Shown here: piece by piece, positions 1-11,400 of the stretch
Position numbering within the stretch: the stretch's first letter is position 1
How the letters are laid out: the number at the start of each line of letters is the position of its first letter
Assembly (NCBI RefSeq): GCF_900115955.1
Contig: NZ_FOYL01000002.1
Span: 62,001-126,000 of the forward strand
Source of the DNA: Lentzea waywayandensis
GTDB lineage: Bacteria > Actinomycetota > Actinomycetes > Mycobacteriales > Pseudonocardiaceae
Direction of reading: 5' to 3'
Length of the DNA: 64,000 nt
Program-made: the position numbers and the translations under genes
The notes under the pieces: model-generated
Seen by the model: the letters and a program-made list of their open reading frames with translations, nothing else
Databases searched by the model: none
Told to the model about the DNA's origin: nothing

Positions 1-914
1 GGGTAGGTGACCGAGGCGTTCTTCTGCTGGATGGTGCCGCAGCGCCAGCCGGTGGTGGAGCCGGAGCGGCAGACCGAAGAGCCGACCGGAGCCTCCTGGG
101 AGCCCGCGACCGGGACGGTGCCCGGGTAGCGGTTGACCAGGGCGCGTGGGGTGTTGCCCGCGTCGGCACGGACCCAGGCGTAGTCGTTGCCGGGGAAGCT
201 ACTGCCCTGGATGGTGCCGCCGGGGTTGGACGTGCGGCCGCCAGTGGCTCCGCAATGGCCCGCGGTGACGAAGCCGCCCTCGACGGCGAAGCCGATGGAG
301 CAGCGCCCGCCGCCGGGGAGGCCGTAGGCGTTGCCGCCGACGATGTCGATCAGCGGCTTGGGGTTCTCGGTACTGGGCTCGAAGGTGACGATGTCGCCGC
401 GCAGGCCTGCCTCGGCCGTCCACGCCTTGGCCTGCTCCTCGCCGCCGGCGCGGGCGAGCACGACGATCTTGTTGGTGCGCACGTCGACGTACCAGCCGGG
501 GACGGTGTCGGGTGCGGTGGTGGCCTTGGCGTCCAGCTTGATCTTCGCGCTCTCCAGAGCGGACGCACTGTGCTTCGCCGTGGTGGCGACGGCGCCGCGC
601 GAGCGCACCGCGCTCGCCAGTGCCGGGTCGGTGACGGCGACTGTGAGGCTGTGGCCGGTGCTGTCCAGCCAGGACCCGGCGTACGCCGGGCCGAGGCGCG
701 ACTTCAGCGCGGCGTCGGTCTGGGCTGCGACCTTCTCGGCGTCGAGGCGTTCACGCGCCTGCTCCGAGGAGATGCCGAGGTCACGGGCCATCGCAGCCAG
801 CATGGCAGGGTCAGCTGTGTTCGCCGCGGTGGCGCTGGTTGTCAGCGCCACCGCGATGGTCAGCCCGGCCGCCGTGACCGCCGCTGTGGCGGCGGCGATG
901 AGCTTGCGGTTCAT
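1..914 (-). CDS. Secreted S1-family (streptogrisin/alpha-lytic-like) serine protease, C-terminus cut by the window edge
   Basis: Reading leftward from an ATG at 914, preceded by AAGGAG five bases away, the protein opens with MNRKLIAAATAAVTAAGL, a Sec signal peptide. A propeptide of the alpha-lytic type follows, and the mature region probably starts near the IVGGNAYG segment. The catalytic His is in VTAGHCG (about residue 219) and the catalytic Asp in GNDYAWV (about residue 243). The GDSGG serine motif would lie beyond base 1, so the gene is incomplete only because the window ends. Paired cysteines (GHCG with GGRCS, and SVCRSG with WRCGT) match the family disulfides. These enzymes are exported and self-process to become extracellular endopeptidases. 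The gene follows the NRPS operon terminator in the same orientation but has its own leader with an inverted repeat, so it is probably not part of the cluster. The family call is secure; the substrate is unknown. Confidence 0.9.
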   Translation of the reverse strand, partial: MNRKLIAAATAAVTAAGLTIAVALTTSATAANTADPAMLAAMARDLGISSEQARERLDAEKVAAQTDAALKSRLGPAYAGSWLDSTGHSLTVAVTDPALASAVRSRGAVATTAKHSASALESAKIKLDAKATTAPDTVPGWYVDVRTNKIVVLARAGGEEQAKAWTAEAGLRGDIVTFEPSTENPKPLIDIVGGNAYGLPGGGRCSIGFAVEGGFVTAGHCGATGGRTSNPGGTIQGSSFPGNDYAWVRADAGNTPRALVNRYPGTVPVAGSQEAPVGSSVCRSGSTTGWRCGTIQQKNASVTY

Positions 915-968
915 GTCCGCTCCTTGCGTGCAGGGTGATTGCGCGCAGACCCTACGACGAGGATCACA

Positions 969-990
969 CCAAGTGGTACATACCAATTGG
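969..990. promoter_or_regulatory. Inverted repeat in the protease leader, probable repressor operator
   Basis: Arms CCAAGTGGTA and TACCAATTGG (10 bp each, one mismatch) flank a 2-bp centre. The repeat lies 55-76 bp upstream of the protease ATG, where a transcription factor dimer would be expected to bind. The core AAGTGGTACA also occurs once at about 47,344, upstream of the large NRPS, as a half-site only. The binding protein cannot be named from sequence. Confidence 0.45.
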
Positions 991-1310
991 CCATAAGGTT
1001 GGACGCCACCGTGCTCGACGCATCCGCGCTGTGCACCTGCACCCCGGAACCGAGCCAGAGCATTTCGCCGACCACCAGACGGACAGCAAGCAGCAAGGAA
1101 TCTGCTGGCCCGGGCACGAATTCAAGGGTGCGAGCGAGGGAGGACGGGCCGCCGCCCGATGGTGGGTGAACTGGTACTGCGGCGGGTTCAGCAGCTTGTG
1201 CAGCCGGGCGACGATCGCGCCGTCCCCACGCAGCCCCCCGGCTCGTCTCGAAGATCGTCTTTCGCAGACCAGGGGTGGTCACCGGCCAGTGTGATCGGTT
1301 TCGCCACAGC

Positions 1311-1345
1311 GGCTCGGCCTCTTCGCGATCCGACGAGGCCGAGCC
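1311..1345 (-). terminator. Hairpin terminator of the NRPS operon
   Basis: GGCTCGGCCTC and GAGGCCGAGCC form a perfect 11-bp stem with a 13-base loop, starting 7 bases beyond the mbtH stop codon. There is no U-tract, which is usual for actinobacterial terminators. Its position marks the 3' end of the leftward operon. Confidence 0.75.
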
Positions 1346-1351
1346 GCGAGG

Positions 1352-1582
1352 TCATCGTCCGGCTGCCTGCCGGTCCAGCTGCTCGCGCACGCTGCGCGGG
1401 CGCATGTCGGTCCAGTTCTGGTTCACGTAGTCGAGGCAGGACTGGCGGGTGTCCTCGCCGTGGGCCACGGTCCAGCCTTCGGGAACGGCGGCCAGCGTCG
1501 CCGGCCAGAGGGCGTGCTGGCCCTCGTCGTTGACGACCACGAAGAAGCGGCCGTCCTCGTCGTCAAAAGGGCTCGTGCGCAT
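1352..1582 (-). CDS. mbtH: MbtH-like protein, activator of NRPS adenylation domains
   Basis: The 76-residue protein carries the MbtH signature almost intact: PFDDEDGRF, VVVNDEGQHALWP, VPEGWTVAHGE, SCLDYVNQNWTDMRP. MbtH proteins bind the N-terminal subdomain of adenylation domains and are often needed for their solubility and activity; they have no catalytic activity of their own. It is the last gene of the operon, 13 bp behind the hydroxylase. Its ribosome site is weak (AAAAGAG), so translation may depend on upstream genes. It presumably serves some or all of the nine adenylation domains encoded upstream. Family identity is essentially certain. Confidence 0.97.
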   Translation of the reverse strand: MRTSPFDDEDGRFFVVVNDEGQHALWPATLAAVPEGWTVAHGEDTRQSCLDYVNQNWTDMRPRSVREQLDRQAAGR

Positions 1583-1595
1583 CAGAAGGCTCTTT

Positions 1596-2627
1596 TCAGT
1601 AGATGGTGCGGTCGTTCGCGGTGCGGCGGTGGGCGCGCGACTTGCGGAGGTCGCGGGCGATGTTCAGGCGGGTCAGCCAGCGGTCGGTGCCGTCGAAGCG
1701 GGCGGTGAACGGCTCACGGCCGTGTGTGCCCCGGTAGTTGTCGAGGAACAGGACCTCGCCCGGCTTCAGGGCGTAGCCCGCGATGTTGGCGTCGATCGCC
1801 TTGACGATCGTGTCCAGCGCGGCGGCGGCCTCGGGGTCGGAGGCCGGGACCTCCATGAAGTACGGGTCGAGGCGCAGGTACGGGTCCTCCTGCGGACCGA
1901 ACAACACGGCGATGGGCTCGGGGTTCGCGTCCAGGCCGGAGATCCACTCGTAGCTGCGGTCCCGCAGGCGGCGGAGCTGTTCGTCGCCGTCGTCGTTCTG
2001 GCGGTTGGCGGCGAGGTGCGAGCGGTCCGGGCGGATCGGGAACCGGTCCTGGCGCAGCACCTCGACGACGTCGGCCGGGAGGTCGATGCCTTCCAGCGAG
2101 CCGTACGTGGTGTTGACGCCGTCGGGGTTGCGCAGGCACATCAGGCCCACGTAGTCGGTGCGCATCGGGTGGAACGCGTCCTCGATGTGCCAGGTGAGGA
2201 GTTCCTCGCTACCGGAGCCGAGCTGCTCGTACTGGTGTTCCTTGATGGGGAACACGTCGTGCAGCAGCCGGCCGTCCTGCTGGGTGGACCACGCGATGGG
2301 GTCGCCCAGCAGCGACGCGCACAGGTAGAAGAACAGGTCCTCGGCGAGCGTGGGCCTGCCCTCGCCGCCGCAGTCCTTCCAGTGCGCCGGTGTGGGGCCG
2401 ATGCGGTCGTTGTCGATCACGTAGCCGCCGACGACGCACAACGGGTGCGGCTCGGTGAGGCGGAACTCCAGCAGGCCGGCGCGCAGGGCGCGGGGCAGTT
2501 CGTGGGCGAGGACGGTGGCTTCGCGCACGAACGCCGGGTTCTCGACCGACTGGTACTGCTCGGCCAAGGTGGCGACGAGGGCGTCGGCCTCGGCCAGGTC
2601 TGATGCGGACAGGTCAACTCTGAACAC
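1596..2627 (-). CDS. vioC: Fe(II)/2-oxoglutarate hydroxylase, probable arginine 3-hydroxylase (VioC-like)
   Basis: The 343-residue protein belongs to the clavaminate synthase-like/VioC group, which beta-hydroxylates free arginine, asparagine or enduracididine. The metal triad is visible: His147 and Glu149 in TWHIEDAFHP, and His302 in RGTHGREPF. The following RWLTRLN region supplies the Arg that binds 2-oxoglutarate. DYVGLMCLRNPDGV and IRPDRSHL match VioC as I remember it. The GTG start at 2627 has GGGGAGAAGG just upstream and overlaps the end of the capreomycidine synthase gene by 14 bp, which implies translational coupling. By analogy with viomycin it would make (3S)-3-hydroxy-L-arginine, the substrate of the neighbouring PLP enzyme. 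The family is secure and the arginine substrate is inferred from the partner gene. Alternatives are hydroxylation of enduracididine or of another residue. Confidence 0.85.
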   Translation of the reverse strand: MFRVDLSASDLAEADALVATLAEQYQSVENPAFVREATVLAHELPRALRAGLLEFRLTEPHPLCVVGGYVIDNDRIGPTPAHWKDCGGEGRPTLAEDLFFYLCASLLGDPIAWSTQQDGRLLHDVFPIKEHQYEQLGSGSEELLTWHIEDAFHPMRTDYVGLMCLRNPDGVNTTYGSLEGIDLPADVVEVLRQDRFPIRPDRSHLAANRQNDDGDEQLRRLRDRSYEWISGLDANPEPIAVLFGPQEDPYLRLDPYFMEVPASDPEAAAALDTIVKAIDANIAGYALKPGEVLFLDNYRGTHGREPFTARFDGTDRWLTRLNIARDLRKSRAHRRTANDRTIY

Positions 2628-3732
2628 GGGCCTTCTCCCCTACGAGTGCGAGCGTGTCGAGGCCGCGGGTGAACGCGGCGGGTGCACCGCCATAGCCGAG
2701 CCGGACGCGGGTCGGGTCCCCGAAGCACGACCCCGGGACGAGCAGCGTGCGGTGTTCACGGGCCAGGTCGTGGCAGAAATCTGTGGTGTCGGTGTGGCCG
2801 ATCAGCTGCGGGAACGTGGTGACGCCGCCCATCGGCTCCGGCAGGTCCACCAGGTCGGGATGGTCGGCGGCCCACTTGCGCAGCAGGCCCAGGTTGGTGC
2901 GGGCGTTGGCCATGCGCGGGCCGACGAGGAGGTCGGCGTGCTGCGCGACGCGGGTGGCGAGCAGCTCGACCAACGGCGAAAGGTGCAACGTCATGCGGTC
3001 GCGCAGGTCGAGGGTGCCACGCAGGACGTCCTCAGGCCCGATCGCCCAGCCGACCCGCAGGCCCGGCAGGCCGTAGCCCTTGGACAGCGTGCCGATGGAG
3101 ATGGCCTTGTCGTAGTCGTGCACGGGATCGACGAGCGGCTCGCCCTCGACGACCATCTCGCGGAACGCCTGGTCCCACACCAGGTACGCGCCCGCTTCCG
3201 CGCAGATCGCGACGAACTCGTCGCGCTGCGCCGGGGTGAGCGACGCGCCGGTCGGGTTGTGCGGGAAGTTCACGACGACGGCCTTGGCGCCGTCGATCAC
3301 CGCACGCAGGTCGTCCAGGTCGGGGCGGAAGCCGTTCTCCGGGCGCAACGGCCACACGCGCAGGTCGCAGCCCATGGACCGGGCGATGGACGTGTGCGTG
3401 TGGTAGGTCGGTTCGGTGACGACGACGGCGTCGCTCGGGTCGAGCAGCGTGCTGAGCACGAGGTAGATCGCCTCGCTGCCGCCGTGCGTGACCATGACCT
3501 TGTCGGGGTCGCCGGTCCCCCACTGCGCGGCGATGGCGGTGCGTACTTCCTCGCTGCCGAACGACGTGCTGTCGCGGAACACCACGGCGTCGAGCTCGTC
3601 GTGGCCGATGCCGAGCATGGCCCGCAGGTCGGCGAGCGAGTAGTCCTCGACCCCGCTGCTGCCGATGTCGTCGTCCACGGCGAAGTAGTACAGACGCATC
3701 CAGTCCTCGAGGGGCGCTGGTTCGAACTTCAT
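2614..3732 (-). CDS. vioD: PLP-dependent capreomycidine synthase (VioD-like)
   Basis: The 372-residue fold-type I aminotransferase-like enzyme has the pyridoxal lysine at about K218 in GTLSKGYGLPGLRVGW. It resembles VioD in SSGVEDYSLADLR, WPLRPENGFRPDLDDLRAV, VVVNFPHNPTGA and LHLSPLVELLA. In the viomycin and streptothricin pathways this enzyme eliminates the 3-hydroxyl of 3-hydroxyarginine and closes the guanidine onto C3, giving capreomycidine. The ATG at 3732 follows a strong AGGAG site 8 bases upstream, so the much longer frame that continues into the ABC gene is not used. The overlap with the VioC-like gene makes a two-step arginine-to-capreomycidine unit. Identity rests on sequence resemblance from memory; a plain aminotransferase role is possible but less likely. 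Confidence 0.88.
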   Translation of the reverse strand: MKFEPAPLEDWMRLYYFAVDDDIGSSGVEDYSLADLRAMLGIGHDELDAVVFRDSTSFGSEEVRTAIAAQWGTGDPDKVMVTHGGSEAIYLVLSTLLDPSDAVVVTEPTYHTHTSIARSMGCDLRVWPLRPENGFRPDLDDLRAVIDGAKAVVVNFPHNPTGASLTPAQRDEFVAICAEAGAYLVWDQAFREMVVEGEPLVDPVHDYDKAISIGTLSKGYGLPGLRVGWAIGPEDVLRGTLDLRDRMTLHLSPLVELLATRVAQHADLLVGPRMANARTNLGLLRKWAADHPDLVDLPEPMGGVTTFPQLIGHTDTTDFCHDLAREHRTLLVPGSCFGDPTRVRLGYGGAPAAFTRGLDTLALVGEKARVQS

Positions 3733-3746
3733 CAGGGCGACTCCTT

Positions 3747-5523
<1,777 letters not shown>

Positions 5524-5531
<8 letters not shown>

Positions 5532-7368
5532 CGGTGCCTCCCACCGGCTGGAACCGCTCGGCCTGCAGGCGGAACAGGTGGGCGTAGCGGCCGTCCTGGT
5601 CCATCAGGTCGTCGTGACCGCCGGCCTCGATGACACGACCGCCGGACACGACCGCGATCCGGTCCGCGCGCCGCACGGTCGAGAAGCGGTGCGAGATGAG
5701 GATCGTGGTGAGCCCCTGGGTGAGGTCCAGGAACCGTTCGTACAGCTCGGCTTCCGCCCGCACGTCGAGTGCGGCGGCGGGCTCGTCGAGCACGAGGACC
5801 TTGGCGCCCGCCTCGACGGCGAACATCGCGCGGGCCAGTGCGACCCGCTGCCACTGCCCGCCGGAGAGGTCGACGCCATCGGTGTAAGCCTGCGACAGCA
5901 CGGTGTCCCAGCCGTTCGGCAGCGACTCGATCAGGTCGCCGATGCCGGCCCGTGCGGCGGCGCGGCGCAGCATGTCCTCGTCGCCCGCGTGCTCGGGAGC
6001 GCCGAGGCCGATGTTGTCGCGCACCGGCAGGTGGTAGCGGGTGAAGTCCTGGAACAGCACGGCCACCCGCCTGCGCCACGCCTCGGGATCGAGGCTCGCC
6101 AGGTCCGTGCCGTCGACGCTGATCTTGCCGCCGGTCGGTTCGTAGAAACCGGCGAGCAGCTTCACCAGCGACGTCTTGCCCGCGCCGTTGTCGCCGACGA
6201 TCGCCAGCGACTGCCCGGCGGGGATGACGAGGTCCAGTCCGGTGAGGACGTCCCGCTCGGTGCCGGGATAGCGGAAGAGCACTCCCTCGTAACGGATCTC
6301 CTGCGCCGGGACGTCCGCACCGACCGGGAGGCCGGGCTCCGCGGAGTCGCCGGCCAGACGCTTCTCCAGCGAGAGCACCTTCGGCACGGTGACGGCGGCG
6401 TTCGACAGGTACAGGTGCTCGTCGCCGACGGCGTACTCGTTGGCGTCGGCCAATGCCCCCACGAACACGGCGAGGGCAGCGAGCGTCAGGTCACCGCGCA
6501 CCGCCGCGTAGGCCAGCAGACCGTACGACACCACGTTGATCACGAGGATCGCGGACGCGGAGCCCAGCACCATGCCGGGCCGGGGGCGGCGGGCCCGGCG
6601 GATCGGGCCGATTCCCGCCTGCCACAACGTGTCGAAGCGGGTGACGAGCCAGTCGAGGACGCCCCAGAGGCGAATCTCCTTGGCGGGCGGTGGATCGAGC
6701 GCCAGATCCCGGACGTACTCGGCCTGGCGCAGCTGGGCGCTCTGCCCGAAGCCCTCCTCGCCGACCCGCAGGTAGTCGCGCTGCATCCGGTAGACGATGA
6801 TCGGCCAGACCACGAGCCACAGCAGTCCGAGCCACCAGTGGAACCAGGTGAGCACGGCCGCCGAGCCGATGGCCCGCAGCCACGACGTGAGCACCTCCGG
6901 CAGTGCCTCGACGGTCTGTCCCGGCCGGTGCGCGCTCATGCCGAGGCCCCGCACGATGCGGACCTCGTCGATCACACTCGGGTCTTCGAGATGGGCGATG
7001 CCCCGCGGCCGGGCCAGCGCCGACAGCACCACCTCCTGCAGGTACCGGTCGACGTCACGGCCGAGCGTCGACACGGCGGCCCGCAGCAGCGGGGACGTCA
7101 GGCGCTCGAGGAGGATCGCGATCGCCACGGCGATCAGCAGTGTGCCCACCCGGTCCGCAGCCGGGGAGTCCGCGCCGTCGCGTGCGGCGATCGGGATCGC
7201 ACCGATCAGCAGACCGGTGACGACGGCGATCCCGATGGGCAGAACAGCGCTCACCACCACCCCGCCCGCCAGGAGCGCCGTGCGCGGCCGGCTGACTCGC
7301 GGCAGGACTCTGAGGACGGCGACGATGCCCTTGGCGGTGGGCGGGAGGTTGTGGAGCGGGTTCGGCAT
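5524..7368 (-). CDS. ABC exporter half-transporter (TMD-NBD), subunit 2
   Basis: This 614-residue protein is the partner of the next gene. A transmembrane domain (about residues 25-320) precedes a nucleotide-binding domain with Walker A GDNGAGKT, signature LSGGQWQRVALAR, Walker B KVLVLDEP and H-loop ISHR. The transmembrane part diverges strongly from that of its partner, as expected for a heterodimer rather than a recent duplication. It begins 14 bp after the stop of the upstream hydroxylase gene with only a weak ribosome site, consistent with coupled translation along the operon. Both ATPase sites look intact, so neither appears to be a degenerate subunit. Confidence 0.92.
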
Positions 7369-7382
7369 GGGTTCCGTATCCG

Positions 7383-8393
7383 TCAGATGAGCCGGGCGGT
7401 CGCCGAGGCGCGCCGCTCGTGGGACTTGCGCAGGTCGGTGGTGATGCTGACCCGCTTGAGCCAGCGGTCCGTGCCGTCGTAACGGGCCTGGAACGCCTGC
7501 CGGCCGTGCGCGAGGCGGTGGTTGTTGATGATGAGCACGTCACCCGGCTCCAGGGCGACGTCCAGGCAGGACGCCTCCAGCAGCTCGTTGACCGCGTTCA
7601 GGGCGGCGGCCGCGGCGGGGTCCTTCGGCGTCTCCATGAAGTACGGGTCGAGACGCAGGTACGGGTGCTTGCGCGACCCGTAGAGGACGGCGACGCGGTT
7701 GTCGTCGGCCTTCATCTCGTCGATCTCGGAGAACTCGGCGTCGACGCCCAGGGTGACGTTGTGCTTCGCCAGGTGCGAGTCGTCCGGCCGGATCAGGAAG
7801 TTCGGCTCGTGCAGGAGCTCCAGGTGCTCGGGAGCGAGCAGCTTGAGGTCCGGCTCCGAGACGATCGTGGCGATCCCGTCGGGGTTGCGCAGGCACTCCA
7901 GCAGCAGGTAGTCGGCGCGCCACGGGTGGAACGCGTCCTCGGTGTGCAGCGTGAGCGTGTCGGTGCTGCCGATCCCCATCTGCTCGGTCTCGAAACCCTT
8001 GATGGGGAAGATGTCGTGCACCAGCCGGGCGTCCTGCTGGGTCTTCCAGCCGAACGGCTCACCGAGCAGGGACCCGTGCAGCAGCAGGAGGATCTCCTCG
8101 GCGAACTCCGGGGTCGGCGTCGGCCGGCCGCGCCAGTGCTGCGGCGTCGGGCCGATGCGCGCGTCGTCGAAGACGTGACCGCGGACCACGCAGTAGCCCA
8201 GCTCGTCCTCCAGCGCGAAGTCGCGCAGGAAACGGCGTTGGCCCACGGGCAGTTCGGTCGCGAGCAGCGGCAGGTCGCGCAGCAGCTGTTCGTCTTCCGG
8301 GCCCGTGTACTCCTTGGCTATCCGCAGCGTCAGGTTCTCGACCTCGGCGGCCTCTTCAGCCGACAGGTGGTAGGTCCTCTTGGGCGTGGACAA
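7383..8393 (-). CDS. Second VioC/AsnO-type Fe(II)/2-oxoglutarate beta-hydroxylase
   Basis: The 336-residue enzyme is a paralogue of the VioC-like protein in the same operon. Metal ligands are His150 and Glu152 in LHTEDAFHP and His296 in RLAHGRQAF, with RWLKRVS for 2-oxoglutarate. It starts with TTG at 8393, chosen because GGGGAG lies 8 bases upstream; the gap to the second NRPS is 12 bp. It differs from the first enzyme in the substrate-facing stretch DYLLLECLRNPDGIAT. The two therefore probably hydroxylate different substrates: one arginine for capreomycidine, the other a free or carrier-bound residue of the peptide. Known relatives act on arginine, asparagine, glutamate and enduracididine, and I cannot choose among these. 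The family assignment is firm. Confidence 0.85.
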   Translation of the reverse strand: MSTPKRTYHLSAEEAAEVENLTLRIAKEYTGPEDEQLLRDLPLLATELPVGQRRFLRDFALEDELGYCVVRGHVFDDARIGPTPQHWRGRPTPTPEFAEEILLLLHGSLLGEPFGWKTQQDARLVHDIFPIKGFETEQMGIGSTDTLTLHTEDAFHPWRADYLLLECLRNPDGIATIVSEPDLKLLAPEHLELLHEPNFLIRPDDSHLAKHNVTLGVDAEFSEIDEMKADDNRVAVLYGSRKHPYLRLDPYFMETPKDPAAAAALNAVNELLEASCLDVALEPGDVLIINNHRLAHGRQAFQARYDGTDRWLKRVSITTDLRKSHERRASATARLI

Positions 8394-8405
8394 GGACTGC
8401 TCCCC

Positions 8406-11400
8406 TCAATTCCTGTTCATGTCTTCGAGCAAGCCCTCCACGGCGTGCCGGAACCGGGTGGCGACCCGCCGCACGGTCTCGGTCCGGTGGAGGTTCGTGC
8501 TGTGGTGCCACTCGACGAGGAGCTCTCCCTCGCCGGTGCGCTCGATCTCCAGGTGCAGTGCGTACGGGCGCAAGCCCCCACTTGTGCTTTCGCCGCACAG
8601 GTCACCCGGTAGTTCGGCGACGACAAGCCCTTGCTCGTCGTCGTTCACGGCGTCGAACCCGCCCGTGAAGTTGATGTTGATCTGCCGGTCCGGCGCGGCC
8701 CGCAGGCGGCGCACGTCCGGGTCGTCGGCCGCGAGGTGACGCAGTGCGCCGTAGCCGACTCCGTTTCGTGGCAAGGCTTTCAGGCTTTCCCGTGCCGCTG
8801 CGACGACTCCGGCGCCGTCGCTCAGGTCGTCGTGCCGGAGCACCAGCGGGTAGACCGAGGTGAACCAGCCGACCGTGCGGGACAGGTCCGTGCCCGGCGC
8901 CAGGCTTTCGCGGCCGTGGTGTTCGAGGTCGACGACGACCGTGCCGGTGCCGGCCCACTCCCCCAGCGTCTGGTGCAGCGCGGCCAGGACCACGTCGAGG
9001 ACCTGCGCGTTCGGCAGGCCCTCGACGTCGATCGCGACTTCCACGACGGCGGCGGAGTCCTCGGTGTTGGCGCCGGTGGCGTCGACCGGCAGCGTGAAGC
9101 CCGTCTCGGCCTGGTCGAGCCAGTACGGCAGCTCTTCGCGGACCTCGTCGCTGCCCGCGAAGTCCACAACGGACTCCGCCCACTGCCGGAACGACGTCGT
9201 CTTCGGCGGGAGGGGTTCGCCGCGGTAGGCCGCGTCGAGGTCCTCCAGCAGGATGTTCCACGACACGCCGTCGACCACCAGGTGGTGCGCGACCAGACCG
9301 AGCCACGCGGGTTCGGCGCCGCGGTCGACCAGGACGGCGGCCACGAGCGGCCCATTCGCGAGGTCCAGCGACCGGTGCAGCGCGTCCATGTGCTGCTGGA
9401 CGTCGCCCTGGACGACCGTCAACGTGACCGTCTCGCCCGGTTCGACGACCTGCTGGTGCCCGTCGTGCAGGCGGGTGCGCAGGGCGTCGTGGTGCGTGAC
9501 AAGGGTGTTGAGCGCGGCTTGTACCCGCGTGACGTCGGCGTTCGGTTCGAGCTCGTAGAGTCCCGACCAGTTCCAGTGGTTCGGGTCGTCGATGGTGGCG
9601 TTGGTGAACCAGCGCTGGATGGGCGTCAGCGGCACCGGCCCGGTTGCCTGACCTTGGTGCACGAGAACGGGAACCGTGGTGACGGCGGCCAGTTCGGCGA
9701 TCGTCTGGTGGGTGAACAGGTCGGCCACCGCGAGGCCGAGACCTGCGGCGCGAGCCCGTGCCACCACCTGGAGGCAGGCGATCGAGTCGCCGCCCAGGTC
9801 GAAGAAGTTGTCGTGCACGCCGACGCGGTCGGCCTGCAGCAACTTCGCCCAGATGCCCGCCAGCGCCCGTTCCGCGTCGGTGCGCGGGGCGACGTACGCG
9901 CCGTCCGTCTCCGGTGCGGCGGGTTCGGGCAGGGCTCGGCGGTCGAGTTTGCCGTTGGGGGTCAAGGGAAGCGCGTCGAGCGTCACGAACGCCGACGGCA
10001 CCAGGTAGTCAGGCAGCCGTTCGCGCAGGAACGCCTTCAGCTCGGCGGTGTCGGCGTCGGTGACCACGTAGGCCACGAGCCGCTTGCCGATGCCGGACGC
10101 CGTGGCGACGACGGCCGCGGCCCGCACGGTCTCGTGGCTCGCCAGCAGGGCCTCGACCTCACCGGGCTCGACCCGGAAGCCCCGGATCTTGACCTGGTCG
10201 TCGGCCCTGCCGAGGAACTCCAGCGTGCCGTCGGCACGCCAGCGGGCCCGGTCGCCGGTGCGGTACAGGCGTTCGCCCGGCTGGGTGGGGTCGGGGACGA
10301 ACCGCTCGGCGGTGAGGTCAGCGCGGCCGACGTAGCCACGGGCAACGCCGGGGCCGCCGACGAACAGTTCGCCCGCCACACCGGGTGGCAGCACCTGGAG
10401 CCACGAGTCGAGCACGAACGCCCGCATCCCCGCGAACGGCCTGCCGATGGGCACCTGCGTGCCGATGGTGCCGAGAGTGTGGATGGTGCACGTCATGGTG
10501 GTCTCGGTGGGCCCGTAGGCGTTCACGATCCGCAGGTCCGGACGGCGTTCGCGGGCCGTGCGGGCGTGCTGGGCCTGCAGGGCGTCGCCACCCACGACGA
10601 GCAGGCGCAGGCCGTCGAGCACGTCCGGCGAAGTCTCGACCAGCTGGTGGAAGAGGCCTGTGGTGAGCAGCGACGCGGTGATGTCGTTCTCGCGCAGGAA
10701 CTTGCCGACGTCCATCCGTTCGGCCAACTCGGCGGGGCCGACGACGAGGGTGGCGCCGTTGAGCAGCGCCAGCCAGATCTCGAACGCGCCGGTGTCGAAG
10801 CCGATGCCCGCGAGGTGCGACACGACGTCGCCTGCCTCGACGCGCACGGCCGGGTCGGTGCACACCCTGGCCACGCCCTCGTGGGTCAGCGAGACGCCCT
10901 TGGGCACGCCCGTCGAGCCCGACGTGAACAGCACGTACAGCTCGCTGCCCGGTCCGCCGACGACCGGCAGCGGTCCCTCGGCCTCTGCCCTGGTCAGTTC
11001 CAGGACGCGGACGCGAGGGATGTCGAGCGGCCACTCCCCTGTCGTGACAACGAGTTCGACGCCGGCCGCCTCGATCATCTGGGCGAGGCGCGCCGTGCCC
11101 TGGGCGGGATCGAGCGGAACGTAGGTGCCGCCCGCGCCGATCACGCCGAGCATGGCGATGATCAGCTCGGGGCCGCGGTCCAGGTGGAGTCCGACGCGGG
11201 TGCCCGTGCCGACGCTGTGCGCCCGCAGCCACTCGGCGACGCCCGAGGCCCTGCGGTCGAGCTGGGCGTAGGTGAGTTCGGTGCCGCCGCGCAACGCCGG
11301 GCGGTCCGGGTGGGCCACGACCTGGCGTCCGAACAACGCGGCCAGGTGCGCTTCCGGCATCTCACGGGACTCCGGCGAACTCCACGCGAGCACCTCGGCG

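Larger units (their letters stand above)
915..1351. other. Intergenic region between the protease and mbtH
   Basis: This 437-bp stretch holds no convincing gene: the open frames crossing it lack a good ribosome site and any family signature. It contains the terminator of the NRPS operon at its right end and, nearer the protease, a 22-bp near-perfect inverted repeat that probably serves the protease promoter. I see nothing else identifiable. Confidence 0.6.

Noticed and set aside
911..1282. Open frame on the - strand in the gap left of mbtH
   Set aside because: No ribosome site or recognisable motif, and it spans the protease leader with its inverted repeat.
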